Part shown: piece by piece, positions 12,301 through 23,000 of the stretch
How positions within the stretch are numbered: position 1 is the first letter of the stretch
Layout: every line of letters begins with the position of its first letter
From: Cheilinus undulatus
Lineage: Eukaryota; Chordata; Actinopteri; Labriformes; Labridae
Assembly (NCBI RefSeq): GCF_018320785.1
Contig: NC_054884.1
Location: 24,367,667 to 24,431,666, forward strand
Length of the DNA: 64,000 bases
Direction: 5' to 3'
Position numbers and translations under genes: made by a program
The notes under the pieces: generated by a model
Databases searched by the model: none
The model's input: only the letters and a program-made list of their open reading frames with translations
Told to the model about the DNA's origin: nothing

Positions 12301-15300
12301 GTGTAATTCTCTGTGTATTTAGTCTCTCTTTTTGTATCATCCTGTTGTGAGTCCTCTTGGTGTAAAGGGATGTTTCTGTGAGCCTTTATTTCCCCCATGT
12401 GAGGCTGAAATTCTCTGCTTTAGTGTGAAGGATCCAGGAATGATCTTTAAGTGATTTAAACTTCACTGACCATGTTCTTTATGTCCATGTGTGATGGTGA
12501 GATCTGTTGCTCTGTGTTAAGCTGCTGAGAACAGAGGAGTTAACTTCTAGAAGTCTGAAATTAGACACTACTGGTACCACTACTGGTTCTTGTTTCCTCT
12601 GAAGTAGCATAATTTATAGTTTGCTGCTGTATCAAAAATAATTTGTTTTATCCATCAACTTTCTAGTCGCTCATTGCTCCCTGAACACCCTACCCTAGTT
12701 TTGTTAATGACAGTAGGGGAAATAAGTCCTTAAGTAGATATGACTGTTTGAAGCAGATGCACTAGGAGGTTATCTTTCCAATGGATCTTGGATTTTTTCA
12801 AACACTCTTAATTTGCACTGTTAGCAGGTTGCCACTGCTGAGTACTATAAAAGCTTTAAATCTCCTGAGATACTTTGACAGTGCTTTCTCTATATTCTGT
12901 AGCTTGGTCTTTTGTAAAATCCCCATTTTTGAGAAATAAACCCATTAAAAACTTCTAAAAGAATCCCAGCCCTGAGGAATAAGCACAATTTCCCCAATCT
13001 CAGATTCCTCTCGATCCTCCTCTCTCATTCATCTATAGAACAGAGTCTCATCGGGAGGATTTGAAAAATGAAGAGAAGAGGAGTCAATCAGGGAAATGAC
13101 GGCAAAATGCGAGGCAAAACTTTAAAAAGAAAAGGCCTATTGAGACCTGATGTGAGATGTTGAGTATCAAATTCATCTCTAAGCTGTGAAACCTGGCACT
13201 TCATATGCGCTTAGCCCAGATATTTCTCTTTTCATCCCACGGAAAACACTCAGGCAAATGACATCTACATTTAAGGTGCTGTTTGGTGATGGATGTGGAA
13301 GCCATGGAAACAACTAGAGACAAATGGAAGTGATGAATAAGAGCGTCTCGGAGAATGTTGGGCAGATGCTCCAGGAGTGACGGATGTGGTTCAAGAAAGA
13401 GAAGCAGACAAGTAATGATATAGGTCAGGGTTTAAAGAATCCTTTACATAATGTTAGGCTACAAAACCTCATCATCCTTTTAATTACACCAAGTGTGTAA
13501 CTTAGAGCCTGTTAAACCTGGACACATCACTCAAATACAGTCCAGTTTAAGGGGCTTGTATCTCATGCATGTATTTCTATTTTAGCCACTTCAAATTTGC
13601 AGTCATAAAACACTAAAAAAGACAATTTGGCTTTTTACCTTTCATTAAAAGTATGTCTACTTTTCCCTATTCATTTCACCCTCAGTGATAAGGACATATA
13701 CAGCAGCGCTGTTCCCTTAAACTTTTTAAATTATCCTCATTACTTCAGAGTAAAATTCTGCATCAGCACAGCAATGAAGCTCCTTTGTACTTTCATACTG
13801 ATTCTGCGTGACGCAATATCTGTGTCCTTGTGTGTGGATTCACATTGTGTTACAGCATTGCTGACACGCGACCTGTCAACAACCAGATGGGGTTTTACAA
13901 AAACACATGCACCCACACACACTCATGCGGCTAGTGGTGGGAACTGATATGATTTTATTGATATTGATACCATTAGAAATTCTGCTTATCAATTTAATTC
14001 TTTATCTATTTCCTTTCTATTCTTTCATGTGGATTATCTTTTTGGAGAAAGTAGACTGTACAGGCTTTCACTGTTAACTCAAATGTTATTGAGTCTCTTT
14101 ATATCTGAACAATATGTATGCCACCTTCAGTGAGAGTCAATGACAAGCACACTTCAATTACTAGCTATAATAAACAATTTTCATAACTATGAATATTAAA
14201 CATTAAGTGGTTGGGAGGAGAACATGCTAAAATATACAAAAAAATCTCTGTTTTGTTGGAAATGTCTCCACTTGATCACTTTAGTGTTTTTGTGAGTGTC
14301 CACCATGGTTACTTCCTCCACTTCTCTCTGTTCTTGCTCACTTCACCAACTGCCTCTTGCAAGACAGTGTTTTTCAAGGCACGCAGAGGTAGTAACCTTG
14401 CACAGCAGATGGATACGCCCGTTTCTGTGTTTCTCACTTGCGAATCCATCTTGCAAAGCTCCCGTCTGAACCGTTTTGGACAAAAAAGAAAATGACAGGA
14501 CCAATCAGCGACGAGGGGCAGTATTTTCGGGCTCAGCAGAGTCATGACATAAGTAAACAGCAACTAGTGGCCGGCGCATTTATGGTGGAAGACACTAGCG
14601 TGGATGCTGCTAAAGATCCAGTTTTATCAGAACTTGACAACAATTATTCATTAAAAGAAGAACAAAGAACAGCATTGAGTTGTTTTCTTTTCAGAAACAA
14701 CAAAAGTCATGCACTGACATGTTTACAGTCGTCATGTTTCGCGCTATGCAGTTCTTATGGAGTTTACTCCTTTGGTAGGGGCGCAGCTCGTTAGCGGCTA
14801 TGTCACATGTTTTGTTTCTCTGATTGGCCCGTAAAGATGTGACAGACAGCACGTTCATCCAATCATCCTCTGAGTTTTTTTCACAGGCTCTGCCCTTTCC
14901 CAAACGCTGCCTGTGAGTGGTTTACCAGATGAATGGGTGAAACAAATCCATCTGGTGTGCCAGGTTACAGAGGTAGTGCATTGATAAGGTAATCGGTTAG
15001 ATTAAGTGTAAATGATAATGATAGACTGAGCAAATTGGAACCGGTTCTCGATTCCCATCCCTACAATGCTTATAGAAGAACTCTGTTTACCATTACTCAT
15101 TTACTGACCAATCACATTTGCTGTGTGTCCTTAAATGGGGTTTGAACCCTGGTTTCGGAATGGCATTTAATACTTGAAATGCTCAGTATATAAATATTGG
15201 CCTTACCTCAACAGGATGCAGCTCTGAAAGTATTGGCATCTATTATATCACTTCAAGTGGCATTTCTTCTGCAAAAGAAGCATTTTTACTTTTGTCAGCA

Positions 15301-18300
15301 GTTTTTTTTTTTTTGCTGACTTTACTGTCAGATTTTACTCGTGTGGTTTTTTTTTCTTATGTAGGATTTTTATTTAGAGGCTTTGGGTGTAAAGTGATTA
15401 TTTTGTTATATTTTCAAGATAATTGTCAGACGTGTTGAGTAACCTTAGCAATAATATGCATGCACATCATACCTTTGAAGGGAAATATCAGAATGGGTTG
15501 TCATTTTTATGAACACTCCATCAACACTGATAAAATCACAATATAGGGCAGCAATTCAGGCTGATGCAGTTCTGAGCTAATATAAAAGATCTATGAAAAC
15601 TATAGTTTGTTTGAGAGGAGTGCATACAGCCAGTCACACATCATTCTTTGTGAGTAGACAACTGTTTTGAAGACCGGGTTGGCAGTTTATATAGCTTTTT
15701 CTTGGAAATAGTTCATACAGCTTCAAGGGAACATCTATTTTAGAGGTTTGTGCAGTTTTATGGAAGCATCTCCTCTCTGAAAGCTGTCTGAATCACTTTC
15801 TTGAGTCTGCAGGTTGTTTAAATAGCAGCATTCAAAAGGCCAGCAAGGTAAGTGAAAAATCCACTTTAACACGTCACAAGTATTCGCATCATTATACCAC
15901 TCGCAGCACACACTGTTTACCAACCAAGCTGCCTTCTGATCTCATTAAAGGATACCCAAGTGCGCAAGACGCTGATGCTGGAGAGTCCAGCTTTCTGACG
16001 TCAAGAGCTCTCATTGCAAACACTAAGATTAAAGTATTTCTTTCATGAATTTTTAATATAGCCATTTTACTGTGCAGTACTGAGTTATATAGCCCATCTG
16101 AGTCTTCAGGAACATGCAGAAAAGACATTATTCTCCCCAGCTACATCCTCCAGCTCCTCCTGAGGGATCCCATGGTTTTTCCAAGCCAGAGGGGGAAACA
16201 CAACCCTCTCATGCTCTGGGTCTACCCTGGGATCCCTGGGAGGCCTGAAACATCTCAACCTGTCTATTTTATTGATGCAAAGAAGCAGCAGTTCTCCAAG
16301 ATCCTCACCCTGCCTGAAATGGTGAAGAATGTACATTTTCAAAGTTTGTCTGCATGCATTTCGTGTATGCGCGAGTTTGTGTCACACCCACTTGAGAAGC
16401 TGAATGAGCAGCTTGGCATAGCCCTGCATCGTGTAAGGCTCCAGGTTTGGCAGCGTCACCAACTCATACAGCAACTTGATGAAGAGGATGTGGTCCTCTT
16501 TGCTGAATCTTCGTCCATACAGCTTCAGAAACCTAAGCATAAAGTGAAAAGGGTGGTGACTAGAGATGTTCAGCATCAATTTTTAAATAACACACAAAAT
16601 TAAAATATTAATGATTTTTATATATGACTAAATATGTCAGAGGGCTGTTCGGAGCCCTTTTTTTCTGAGTGAAAGCTACTTTATATTGTTGGAAAAACAA
16701 CCCTTACATTTGTGATGGAAAAATAGTTGACATTGTGCCAGGGTTTACAAACATATTGCCCTCTATTAGCTTTACACACATGCTGTTGCTAACATTACAT
16801 AATGAACAGATGAATGAAACCAGCTCTACTAACGTTGCTCTTGTCCCTACAGAGAATAGTAATACTTAATTTTTCACAAACACTATACTTTCTATTAGCT
16901 TTACACTCTCGCTGTCTGCTAACATAACATGGTGAATGAAACCAGCCCTGCTCGTTATCAAGCTCCCCATCCTGAGTTCGAAACCAATTTGCACTAAGTT
17001 GCAATATTTCTTTAACTTAAAATGTGTTAAATTACAAGTTTAATAAGTAAAATTTTTGCAGCGGCAGAGATTATTTGGACATTATGCAAACATTCAAGTG
17101 TCCGTTTTTTATAATGGTATACAAAAATCCTCCTTTTTGTGTTTTATGTATGTTTTTTCAATCAAAATGAGTGGCAAAAATGATAATGCCCTTAAACAAA
17201 GCAAATGACATCACATTTGCAATATGAGCAAAAATAAACTTAAAACAAAAAGTAAGGCAATTTTGGTACATTATTTCTTTGTTTTAACAATGCTTATTGG
17301 TACTAAATCTTATACTGTTTGAAAGCCTGTTTATTACCCTTTTAAATGATGCCACATTTGTAAGGATCATGCATTTGTGGGATGAGCAGCAGAGCTGAGT
17401 ATGTGGGTTGCGCCCATGAAAAATGTGCCGAATCTTCTCTGCCAATGCCAAACAGCCGATTCTGCCGTTGACTCTTGTTGGGTGTTTGGTGGATTGGATG
17501 ATTGAAGTTTGAAGAAACAAGACATATTGACAATTTAACAATTTATTCATTTAACAAACAGGAGCCTCAGTAGCATGCGGAAGAACCATACACAGCCACA
17601 ACAGCCTGGCACTTCCTCCTCATGCTGGTCACCAGCCTGGTCACACACTGCTGTGGGATGGCATCCCATTCTTCAACCAGCATTTGTCGCAAGTCAGCCA
17701 ACATGGTTGTGTTGGTCACTCTGGCATGAACAGCACAACCAAGCTGATCGCACAGGTGTTCAATGGAGTTAAGGTCAGGACTGCTGGCAGACCATTCCAT
17801 CCTCTCCACTCCCAAATTCTGGAGGTAGTCTCTGATAAACCCCACTCTGTGGGGGCGAGTGTTGTCATCTTGGAGGATAGAGTTCTTGCTGGCAGGGTGA
17901 GAAAACAGTATTCTTGGGGTGTTGTTGCCCACTTCGCGGCCTGTCTCTGACATTCCCCGTTATATGGAACTTGGCCTTCAGTTTGGAGATGGTACTAGGG
18001 TTCACTCCAAACAATGCCGCAACTTAGTTTTGCGGAACACCAGCTTGAAGTTGCCCAACCGACAGGTCCTATCCAGATCAGTCAAACGTGGGATGCTGAT
18101 TCTTGAAGCAGACATCTACTGACCACTGTAGCAGGGCCCATGTTCACAGGTGCTGCCAATCAGGCACCTGATTGGCAGCACCTGGGGGTAACAGAAGTTC
18201 AAAACAAGAGTCAATAGCAACAGCAAAATAAGCTGTTTAGCATTGGCAGAGATGATCTGGCACATTTTTCATGGGTGCAACCCACATACTCAGCTCTGCT

Positions 18301-20079
18301 GCTCATCCCACAAATGCATGTTCCTTACAAATGTGGCATCATTTAAAAGGGTAATAAACAGGCTTTCCAACAGTATAAGATTTATTACCAAGAAGCATTG
18401 TCACAACAAAGAAATAATCAAACACAAATTGCCTTAATTTGTTTTAAGTTTAGTTAGCTCATTCTATCTAAAACTGATGAAGGCTAGTGTTACTTCACAC
18501 AAGTCATACCCCAGCTGCGATCAGCTGGTATCCAGCCTCACCTCCCCCACCCCAGCCACCTCCTTTATAGTTTAAAGCTTGTTGCACCCCCATATTTAGA
18601 TTAATGCTACTATGGATTCATATCTTTGGAAATAATTTCATTTTATTCAATACACAAGGTTTGGGAATTATTTACTGTTTGAATTTGTCGAAAAATACAT
18701 GAGATTAACCCAAGAATAACCGCATATTAAATAGCAATCGTAATATTTAGGAAAAAAATCACAATTAGATTAGTTTTGCAAATCGTTCAGCCGTAGCTGA
18801 AAGGTTCACTAAATAAAAATCCAACAGTACCACGAGCTCATACATGTAGGTTTGTGTTTATGTAAGTGTCCCTGTTTAGAGGTTTGAAAATATCCTTACC
18901 CTGCAGTAGACTTCACCAACTTATTTTGCTAATATACCATTGTTGTAGTTTTAGTTATCTAAAGACCATTTGTCTAAAACATGTTCATTTTTGCCAAATC
19001 TAGAGTTGTTAGTGAAATTATTATTGCAGGTTACAGCTTAGAATATAAGAAGTTTTTAAAGGCTGATAAATTATTGCTTTGGATCTGTATCGACTGCCGT
19101 GTTATACCAAATACCACATTTTAGTTTGTACTCGAGACTCAACCAGTCCTGGTATCAGCAAGGGATTATCTCTAGTGTTGACCAGAGGAGTGGGCAGATC
19201 ACTGACTGCTTCCTGTTGCTGACCCATATCCTCACTTCAGACTGTAAATATGCAGCCTCAGTGACACACTTTCTCAATATAAAACCTTGGCTAACCTACT
19301 CTGAACTGATGCCAATAAGAAAACGTGAGTTAAAGGTCATTCTTATTTAACAGTAAAGGGCAAAACATGTCTTTTTGAAGGCGGACAGAGATCGTCTGTA
19401 AAGGTCAGGTACACAAATTCTCTTATTACATACTCCATGAGGAGATATTCATGTATCCTTAACTCCACTTACTCAAGTACAATCAAATATGGAATATCTA
19501 AATTTTTAAGCAAAAATCTATTATGTTTGTGACCTTTATAATGACTCACTACACACTATAATTTAATACCACTTCTCTGACTAAAATAAGTGCACTTTAA
19601 TGAAGCGGATTAATCATGTTTTTCTTGTTCCTCTGCCAGATAAATATTTATTCACCTCAGTGATAACTTAAGAAGCTCTTAATTGGGATTTTGATTAGCT
19701 GTTTGCTTTATGGAGCAAAATACACACCTCCAAACCATTTCAACACCCTTAAGAATAACTTTAAGATTTTAATTAGCTGCTATGTAGATAAATCTTAAGG
19801 CCATGTGTAAGTTAACCTTGCTAACACTTACGAGAAGAGTTTCCTCGACCAGAAACCGACCCCAGGCCACAGCTCCCGGACAAGGACGGCTCTGGCCAGG
19901 TTAGCTTTGATCTCCGCCAGCAGCTCCGTAGCCTCCTGGTCCAAGCGATCCGAGTACGGTAGCAGGCCATTATACACGATCTCCTTCTGGGGGGTAAACC
20001 CAGCCATGTCCTCCACCACGGTCATGTCTGGACCCCTCTCTGCGGTTTTACGCAAAACAGGTGCAGGAAAACTCCCCAT
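286..20079 (-). CDS. psme4: psme4 (proteasome activator subunit 4, PA200), 5' part, nine coding exons
   Basis: Nine minus-strand exons join in frame: 19832-20079, 16392-16532, 9522-9638, 6532-6576, 6223-6372, 3221-3284, 689-763, 463-585 and 286-378. Together they give 352 residues that align in order with the N-terminus of vertebrate PA200. PA200/Blm10 proteins are large HEAT-repeat solenoids, mainly nuclear, that cap the 20S proteasome and open it without ATP or ubiquitin; known roles include turnover of acetylated histones, DNA repair and sperm formation. All exon phases are mutually consistent and every intron is GT-AG. The family length is about 1840 residues, so about four fifths lies left of base 286. 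The start was set at 20079 because an in-frame TAA lies about 40 bases upstream; in-frame ATGs at 20025 and 20007 have better Kozak contexts and cannot be excluded. Teleosts often have two copies (psme4a, psme4b); which one this is cannot be told here. Confidence 0.93.
463..585 (-). CDS. psme4: psme4 coding exon 8
   Basis: Acceptor TGTGTGTAG, 41 codons starting [14 protein letters not shown] and ending [18 protein letters not shown], then a weak donor GTACAC. The segment matches PA200 and the donor falls where the family has AMM|GGP. Phase 0 on both sides. Confidence 0.88.
689..763 (-). CDS. psme4: psme4 coding exon 7
   Basis: Acceptor TTTCCTCGCAG, donor GTGAGT. 25 codons, including [19 protein letters not shown]; the join with exon 6 gives the conserved [13 protein letters not shown]. 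Confidence 0.93.
764..1311. other. psme4 intron 6, part without recognised features
   Basis: No exon or clear repeat seen. The rest of this intron is filled by the hAT-like element (1320-1614) and a Tc1 copy (about 1690-3045). Confidence 0.5.
1320..1614. mobile_element. hAT-type MITE with 8-bp target duplication
   Basis: Starts CAGTGGTTCTCAAC and ends GTTGAGAAACACTA, an inverted repeat of 14 bp with two mismatches. It is flanked by TGCTAAAG (1312-1319) and TGCTAGAG (1615-1622), an 8-bp duplication with one mismatch. TIR sequence and duplication length are typical of hAT elements. No transposase is present. A fragment of the same family is at 63233. Confidence 0.8.
1690..3045 (-). mobile_element. 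Tc1/mariner-type transposon copy, degenerate
   Basis: A minus-strand reading (2131-2511) gives Tc1 transposase segments such as [14 protein letters not shown] (first catalytic Asp region) and the C-terminal GCFLAASPE. The rest is broken by stops and indels. The right end has the family's AATATA-TTTGGCTTTTTG-like terminal region and the left end is worn. Same family as the copies at 41351, 46038 and 57885. Ends are approximate. Confidence 0.8.
2131..2511 (-). pseudogene. Tc1 transposase remnant
   Basis: 126-codon open stretch with helix-turn-helix-linker and catalytic-core pieces: [31 protein letters not shown] and [14 protein letters not shown] (Asp of the DDE triad). It lacks the N-terminal DNA-binding part and the last catalytic residues, so it is not expected to be active. 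Confidence 0.8.
3221..3284 (-). CDS. psme4: psme4 coding exon 6
   Basis: Acceptor TTGTTTTTAG, donor GTGAGA. 64 bases coding [20 protein letters not shown] and a final Gly, ending in phase 0. Confidence 0.93.
3285..6222. other. psme4 intron 5
   Basis: No other exon seen. 3285-4500 shows nothing clear. 4530-5340 is AT-rich repeat-like sequence in which AACAGGAAGT recurs (about 4744 and 4924). 5360-5665 is a copy of a dispersed repeat also found at 14690 and 33000. Confidence 0.5.
5360..5665. repeat. Dispersed repeat, copy 1 (hAT-like element interior)
   Basis: About 300 bases closely matching 14690-14960, e.g. ACTGACATGT.TACAGTCG, GTAAAGATGTGACAGACA and GTGAAACAAATCCATC, in the same orientation. 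The larger copy at 13932-15063 shows it belongs to an element with TAGGGATGGGAA-type ends. Confidence 0.7.
6223..6372 (-). CDS. psme4: psme4 coding exon 5
   Basis: Acceptor TTTCCCAG, donor GTAAGT. It codes residues 184-233 plus two bases, including [20 protein letters not shown] and the following [15 protein letters not shown]. Confidence 0.93.
6532..6576 (-). CDS. psme4: psme4 coding exon 4 (45-nt micro-exon)
   Basis: Found by looking for the family segment missing between exons 3 and 5. Acceptor GTTTACAG, donor GTAAGT. It codes [15 protein letters not shown], matching the family segment SVENILKTLVKSCR. Phase 2 on both sides fits its neighbours exactly. Confidence 0.9.
6721..6912 (-). repeat. 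SINE-like retroposon copy A
   Basis: On the minus strand it reads a pyrimidine-rich body (TTCCCTTCTCTCTTTC...CTGTCCACTTTCC), then TAAAGGCATTCGAGCC and an A-rich tail (poly-T at 6721-6739 on the plus strand). The same body and AAAGGC-A tail recur at 7570 and 30779, matching a common tRNA-derived SINE family of spiny-rayed fish. Confidence 0.65.
7570..7762 (-). repeat. SINE-like retroposon copy B, most complete
   Basis: On the minus strand: a tRNA-like head (TGGCAGAGCAGGAGGCC as a degenerate A box, TATGTCGATTCCTGGTCC as a degenerate B box), the same pyrimidine-rich body (CTTCCCCCCAGC...CTGTCCTGTC) and an A-rich end. Head-body-tail order fits a tRNA-derived SINE. Confidence 0.65.
9522..9638 (-). 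CDS. psme4: psme4 coding exon 3
   Basis: Acceptor TTCAAACAG, donor GTATGA. It codes residues 130-168 plus two bases, including [20 protein letters not shown]. The join with exon 2 restores the conserved LLKKKELLSR. Confidence 0.93.
10682..11060. repeat. Degenerate short-period repeat rich in TAGCTACATTAGC
   Basis: About 380 bases in which words such as AGCTACATTAGC, TAGCTTTAGCAA and GCTAACATAGCT recur in both orientations (AGCT is self-complementary). No fixed period survives. Confidence 0.75.
11262..11960. mobile_element. hAT-like non-autonomous element, left end
   Basis: Begins AGTAGGGCTGTCAAAGTTAATGCG with TAACGCGTTAA-type words, the usual start of a fish hAT-derived repeat. The right limit is not defined. 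The inverted ending GATTGACAGCCCTA at 32747-32760 looks like an end of a related copy. Confidence 0.45.
13932..15063. mobile_element. hAT-like element with TAGGGATGGGAA-type termini
   Basis: Left end TAGTGGTGGGAA and right end TTCCCATCCCTA are inverted repeats with one mismatch. The interior from 14690 matches the repeats at 5360 and around 33000. Flanking bases do not give a clean 8-bp duplication, so the copy is old or an end is misplaced. Short open stretches inside (14211-14794) resemble no protein I know. Confidence 0.6.
16392..16532 (-). CDS. psme4: psme4 coding exon 2
   Basis: Acceptor TTATGCTTAG, donor GTGGGT after CTCAA. It codes residues 83-129 with two bases of 130, including [19 protein letters not shown], near-identical to the known PA200 segment. 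The phase (2 in, 2 out) matches exons 1 and 3. Confidence 0.93.
17567..17953 (-). pseudogene. Tc1-type transposase, C-terminal half
   Basis: 128-codon open stretch with [20 protein letters not shown] (second catalytic Asp region) and [15 protein letters not shown] (third catalytic acidic residue). The N-terminal DNA-binding domain and the first catalytic Asp are absent, so the protein could not catalyse transposition. No stop interrupts the surviving half. Confidence 0.8.
18148..18183. repeat. Perfect palindrome, 17-bp arms, 2-bp centre
   Basis: AGGTGCTGCCAATCAGG (18148-18164), CA, then its exact complement (18167-18183). It lies inside the Tc1 element just within the right inverted repeat. 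Confidence 0.9.
19672..19800 (+). repeat. Direct repeat flanking psme4 exon 1, arm 1
   Basis: Shares AATTGGGATTTTGAT, CTGTTTGCTTTATG, CCATTTCA and ACTTTAAGATTTTAAT with 20584-20720, in the same order and orientation. About 80 percent identical by eye. Confidence 0.8.
19832..20079 (-). CDS. psme4: psme4 coding exon 1
   Basis: Codes residues 1-82 plus two bases of codon 83, ending at donor GTAAGT. It contains [19 protein letters not shown] and [19 protein letters not shown], both highly like the PA200 N-terminus. The first ~25 residues before FTPQKE are not conserved in the family, so the true start may be an internal ATG (20025 or 20007). Confidence 0.9.
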
Positions 20080-23000
20080 TAAAAAATTCTCTGTTTTCCT
20101 GGAAGTGCAGTGCTGAAGTTAGTACCCATAATCCGCTGTGTACAGGAGCCGGGCGGAAGGCAAGTGATCACAGGGGAAAGTGTGTCACGCTAATTGAGCT
20201 GTGTAAAGCCCTGGGAGCAGTCAAGCAGGTACAGGTCCACTTTGACCTGCAACGTCAGGCGCTGCGTCGACTACCACCACGTTACAGACAGCCCACCTCA
20301 CCTGCAGCAGACAATTAGCTCGGATACATTATCCCAAAGAGAAAGCTGTACGGAAATTACAATTAGTTAAAAACTTAGGTAATTCCCAATCCCCCTTCAA
20401 GACAGTTAAGTGTAGCCTGATAAATGCATGCATGTGTTTTGTCATAGACTCTGCAAAACCAAACTTTTGGAGTGACATAAAGTTTACAACAAAGCATATG
20501 TTCTTTCACAATTACATTCTAATTACATCATTACAAAATAATATTTTGAAAATGAATATTTAAATTTCTTAAATATTCATACAACTTAATGATAAGCTCT
20601 CAATTGGGATTTTGATGAACTGTTTGCTTTATGAAGCAGAATATACACCTTTAATCCATTTCAGAACCATTAAGACTGACTTTAAGATTTTAATGAGCTC
20701 ATATGGAGATAAATTAAAGTTAACAAGAAAATTAATCGCTCTGTAACAATTAGACCGAAAGAAATCCCTACTTTTTATTAAAAAATATATTTAAATTTTA
20801 TTATTAGTGGGTAAATTTCATATACACATGAAGCAAATTATTGGAGACACAAACTTAAAAAAATGGTTGACTATTTTATTTTTATGGATACTTAAAACTC
20901 AGTGTCATTACATTATATATAGCTTAATTATTTTCTGTAACCTCTTACTAAGACATTTTAATATTGCTATGTAGTTGTATTTATATATTTCATAATATAC
21001 ATATTTTGAATTTTGATGTATTAAATATCCAATAATATCACAAAAGACTAAAAAGATATTTGGGGTAAAAAATACCTGTAATGTCTACATTGAGGGGGCG
21101 ATTATTTATTTTGAACATTTTAAGTATGAAACTGGCTTATTAAAGGCTTTGCATCTTCATCAACTTGTGAGGATTAAATCGTTCTAATGCAAGCAAACAC
21201 AAAACAATAATACCATCATAGGCTAGTTAGTCTTTATTGTAAGCATATTGAACGTATTGATTAAAAGTCAAAGTATTTTTTCCTTTACAGCTTATGTGAA
21301 ATGTATGTGTGATGTCTGTGCATCAAAATGCTGTTCAATAAAGTTTTAGAGAAAAGCAAACTTCCACCCTGGGCTACAAGGGAGTCTTGTGCACCTCCTC
21401 TGACGGTGGCAACTTTATGAGCTAGCGAAACGGTATAAATATGAAGTTTTACTTCATAGCAAACTTATATTTTGGTTTATACGGAAGGAATCTGGTATAA
21501 GAAGACCCGTGCTGCTAGGTAATGTTCGCAGGTGTTGTCAGGAGGAAACCTGCGCTAAGAGCCTGCTGGGAGCGGCCATTGTGGACTACAAATCCCAGGG
21601 TCTGTGTGAGTGCGTGCGTGTTGCCAGCTAATCTGCTAAATAATAGGATGATCTAATAACTGGATTAATTACCCTCTGCTGTTCTACTGACCCACAATGA
21701 CTGATGGGAACGACATGTACTGTCTGTGTGGTGCATTTTTGTGAGTCAGCATCTATCTAGCCAAGAAAACGGTTTATTCAGCCTTTATTTATATCCTGCT
21801 CTGTTATGATTCAGAGCAAGTTAATTCACACTTTCTTATATGCCTTATTAGCATTACTATCTTACTTCTAAGTTTCCCCATGACTATGTTATAATTCCCT
21901 TTTTATGGATTAAAACTAATCACTGTTGTATTGTTTAGTATTAGAATACAATTATATTTCATTTTCATAATTACAGAGCATTTTTGTAGTATCTAAACTT
22001 CAAAGTGACTCACAAACTTACCCATATTAGAAAGACAGCTTGTGTCAGGTTTTTAAAGGTAAAAGAATAATTAACATTACATATTAAGAATATGGATACA
22101 CGTATAAAATTATGCATAAAGGGGACTTTTAAAAAGCTTTTGCCGATATAAATTAAGAAAATGGGCATATAAATGCCTTCTAATGCCTAAGTACAAGTAT
22201 AAACTGGTTATCCATACCCATATTCATATTAACTCAAAAGTGCTTTAAAATGTGGAAAATTAAGAGAGGCGGGTCATGAATTAGTTTAATCTAGTTTGAT
22301 GCAAAAAAAGCAAAAAAATAAAAAATAAAAACAATACAGTTTGAGGAAAAATTGAAACAAAATATTTTGAGGAATGAAATGCAAAAATGCAATCTATCTG
22401 TCAATCACTACCTGTCTACATTTCCCTTGTATCTGTTGTATAAAATTAATAGAAAAAGACTTTGAAATATCAAGAACAATCCAAAGGCCTGCCAATAAAG
22501 TAAAGTCTTTCCCATAGGGGCTTTAAAGCGGCCCCTTTGCTCCCTGACTTCCTCTCCCCTTATGTTACTGTGCCCCCTTCCATGTAAATCCTTTTACTTT
22601 AAGCTGGTGTAATTCTCTGACCACTACATACTTAGAGCTGCAATCACAGGATGGTCTGTCTGGCCATTGTAGCAGCAGTCAGGTCTCACAGTCCCAGCTT
22701 AGAGCATAATGCAGAAAGCCATTTGACTTCTCTGCTCTGGTTACCTTTAGAGGAATGGGCCAATTGCTGCAGCTTCATGTCACCCTTTTTTTCTTAAGCT
22801 ACCTGATTGCATTAAAGTGGCAAGTTTCTCAAACCGGCTTCAATCTCATGAGTGTTCTTCCTGTTGCTTTTGCAGCTCGTCAGTGCCCTCTTTAAAACCA
22901 TTATCTCTCTGTAGACAAAGGCAAGGACAGATTGACTCTAGACCTCCTTCAGCTCTGATTTGTTACCTTTTATATCATACTACTTTTTGGGTCTTCTTGT

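Larger units (their letters stand above)
9639..16391. other. psme4 intron 2 (6.75 kb)
   Basis: Contains a degenerate TAGC-rich repeat tract (10682-11060), a hAT-like end near 11266 (AGTAGGGCTGTCAAAGTTAA) and the 1.1-kb element at 13932-15063. 11960-13900 and 15070-16390 show no exon or clear repeat. Confidence 0.5.
17237..18450 (-). mobile_element. Tc1/mariner element with ~250-bp inverted repeats
   Basis: Begins AACTTAAAAC and ends GTTTTAAGTT, each flanked by TA (17235-17236, 18451-18452), the Tc1/mariner target. Long inverted repeats run about 17237-17480 and 18200-18450 (shared words GAGCAGCAGAGCTGAGTATG and AATGTGGCATCATTTAAAAG). The interior holds the C-terminal part of a transposase on the minus strand and an internal palindrome at 18148-18183. 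Confidence 0.85.
16980..18795. mobile_element. hAT-like repeat interrupted by a Tc1-type element (copy A)
   Basis: Outer pieces 16980-17234 and 18453-18795 match the two halves of the element at 54762-55704 (GCA.TATTTCTTTAAC on the left; CACATATTAAAT.GCAATC and CAAATCGTTCAGCC.TA on the right). The left limit is uncertain. The Tc1 element 17237-18450 sits between them. Confidence 0.65.
16533..19831. other. psme4 intron 1 (3.3 kb)
   Basis: Contains nested transposons at 16980-18795 and one arm of the direct repeat at 19672-19800. 18800-19670 shows nothing recognisable. Confidence 0.55.

Noticed and set aside
14211..14903. Overlapping open frames on both strands
   Set aside because: Inside the hAT-like element 13932-15063, whose other copies do not keep the frames; no transposase motif.
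16172..16603. 143-codon plus-strand frame
   Set aside because: Antisense of psme4 exon 2 plus intron; no family resemblance.
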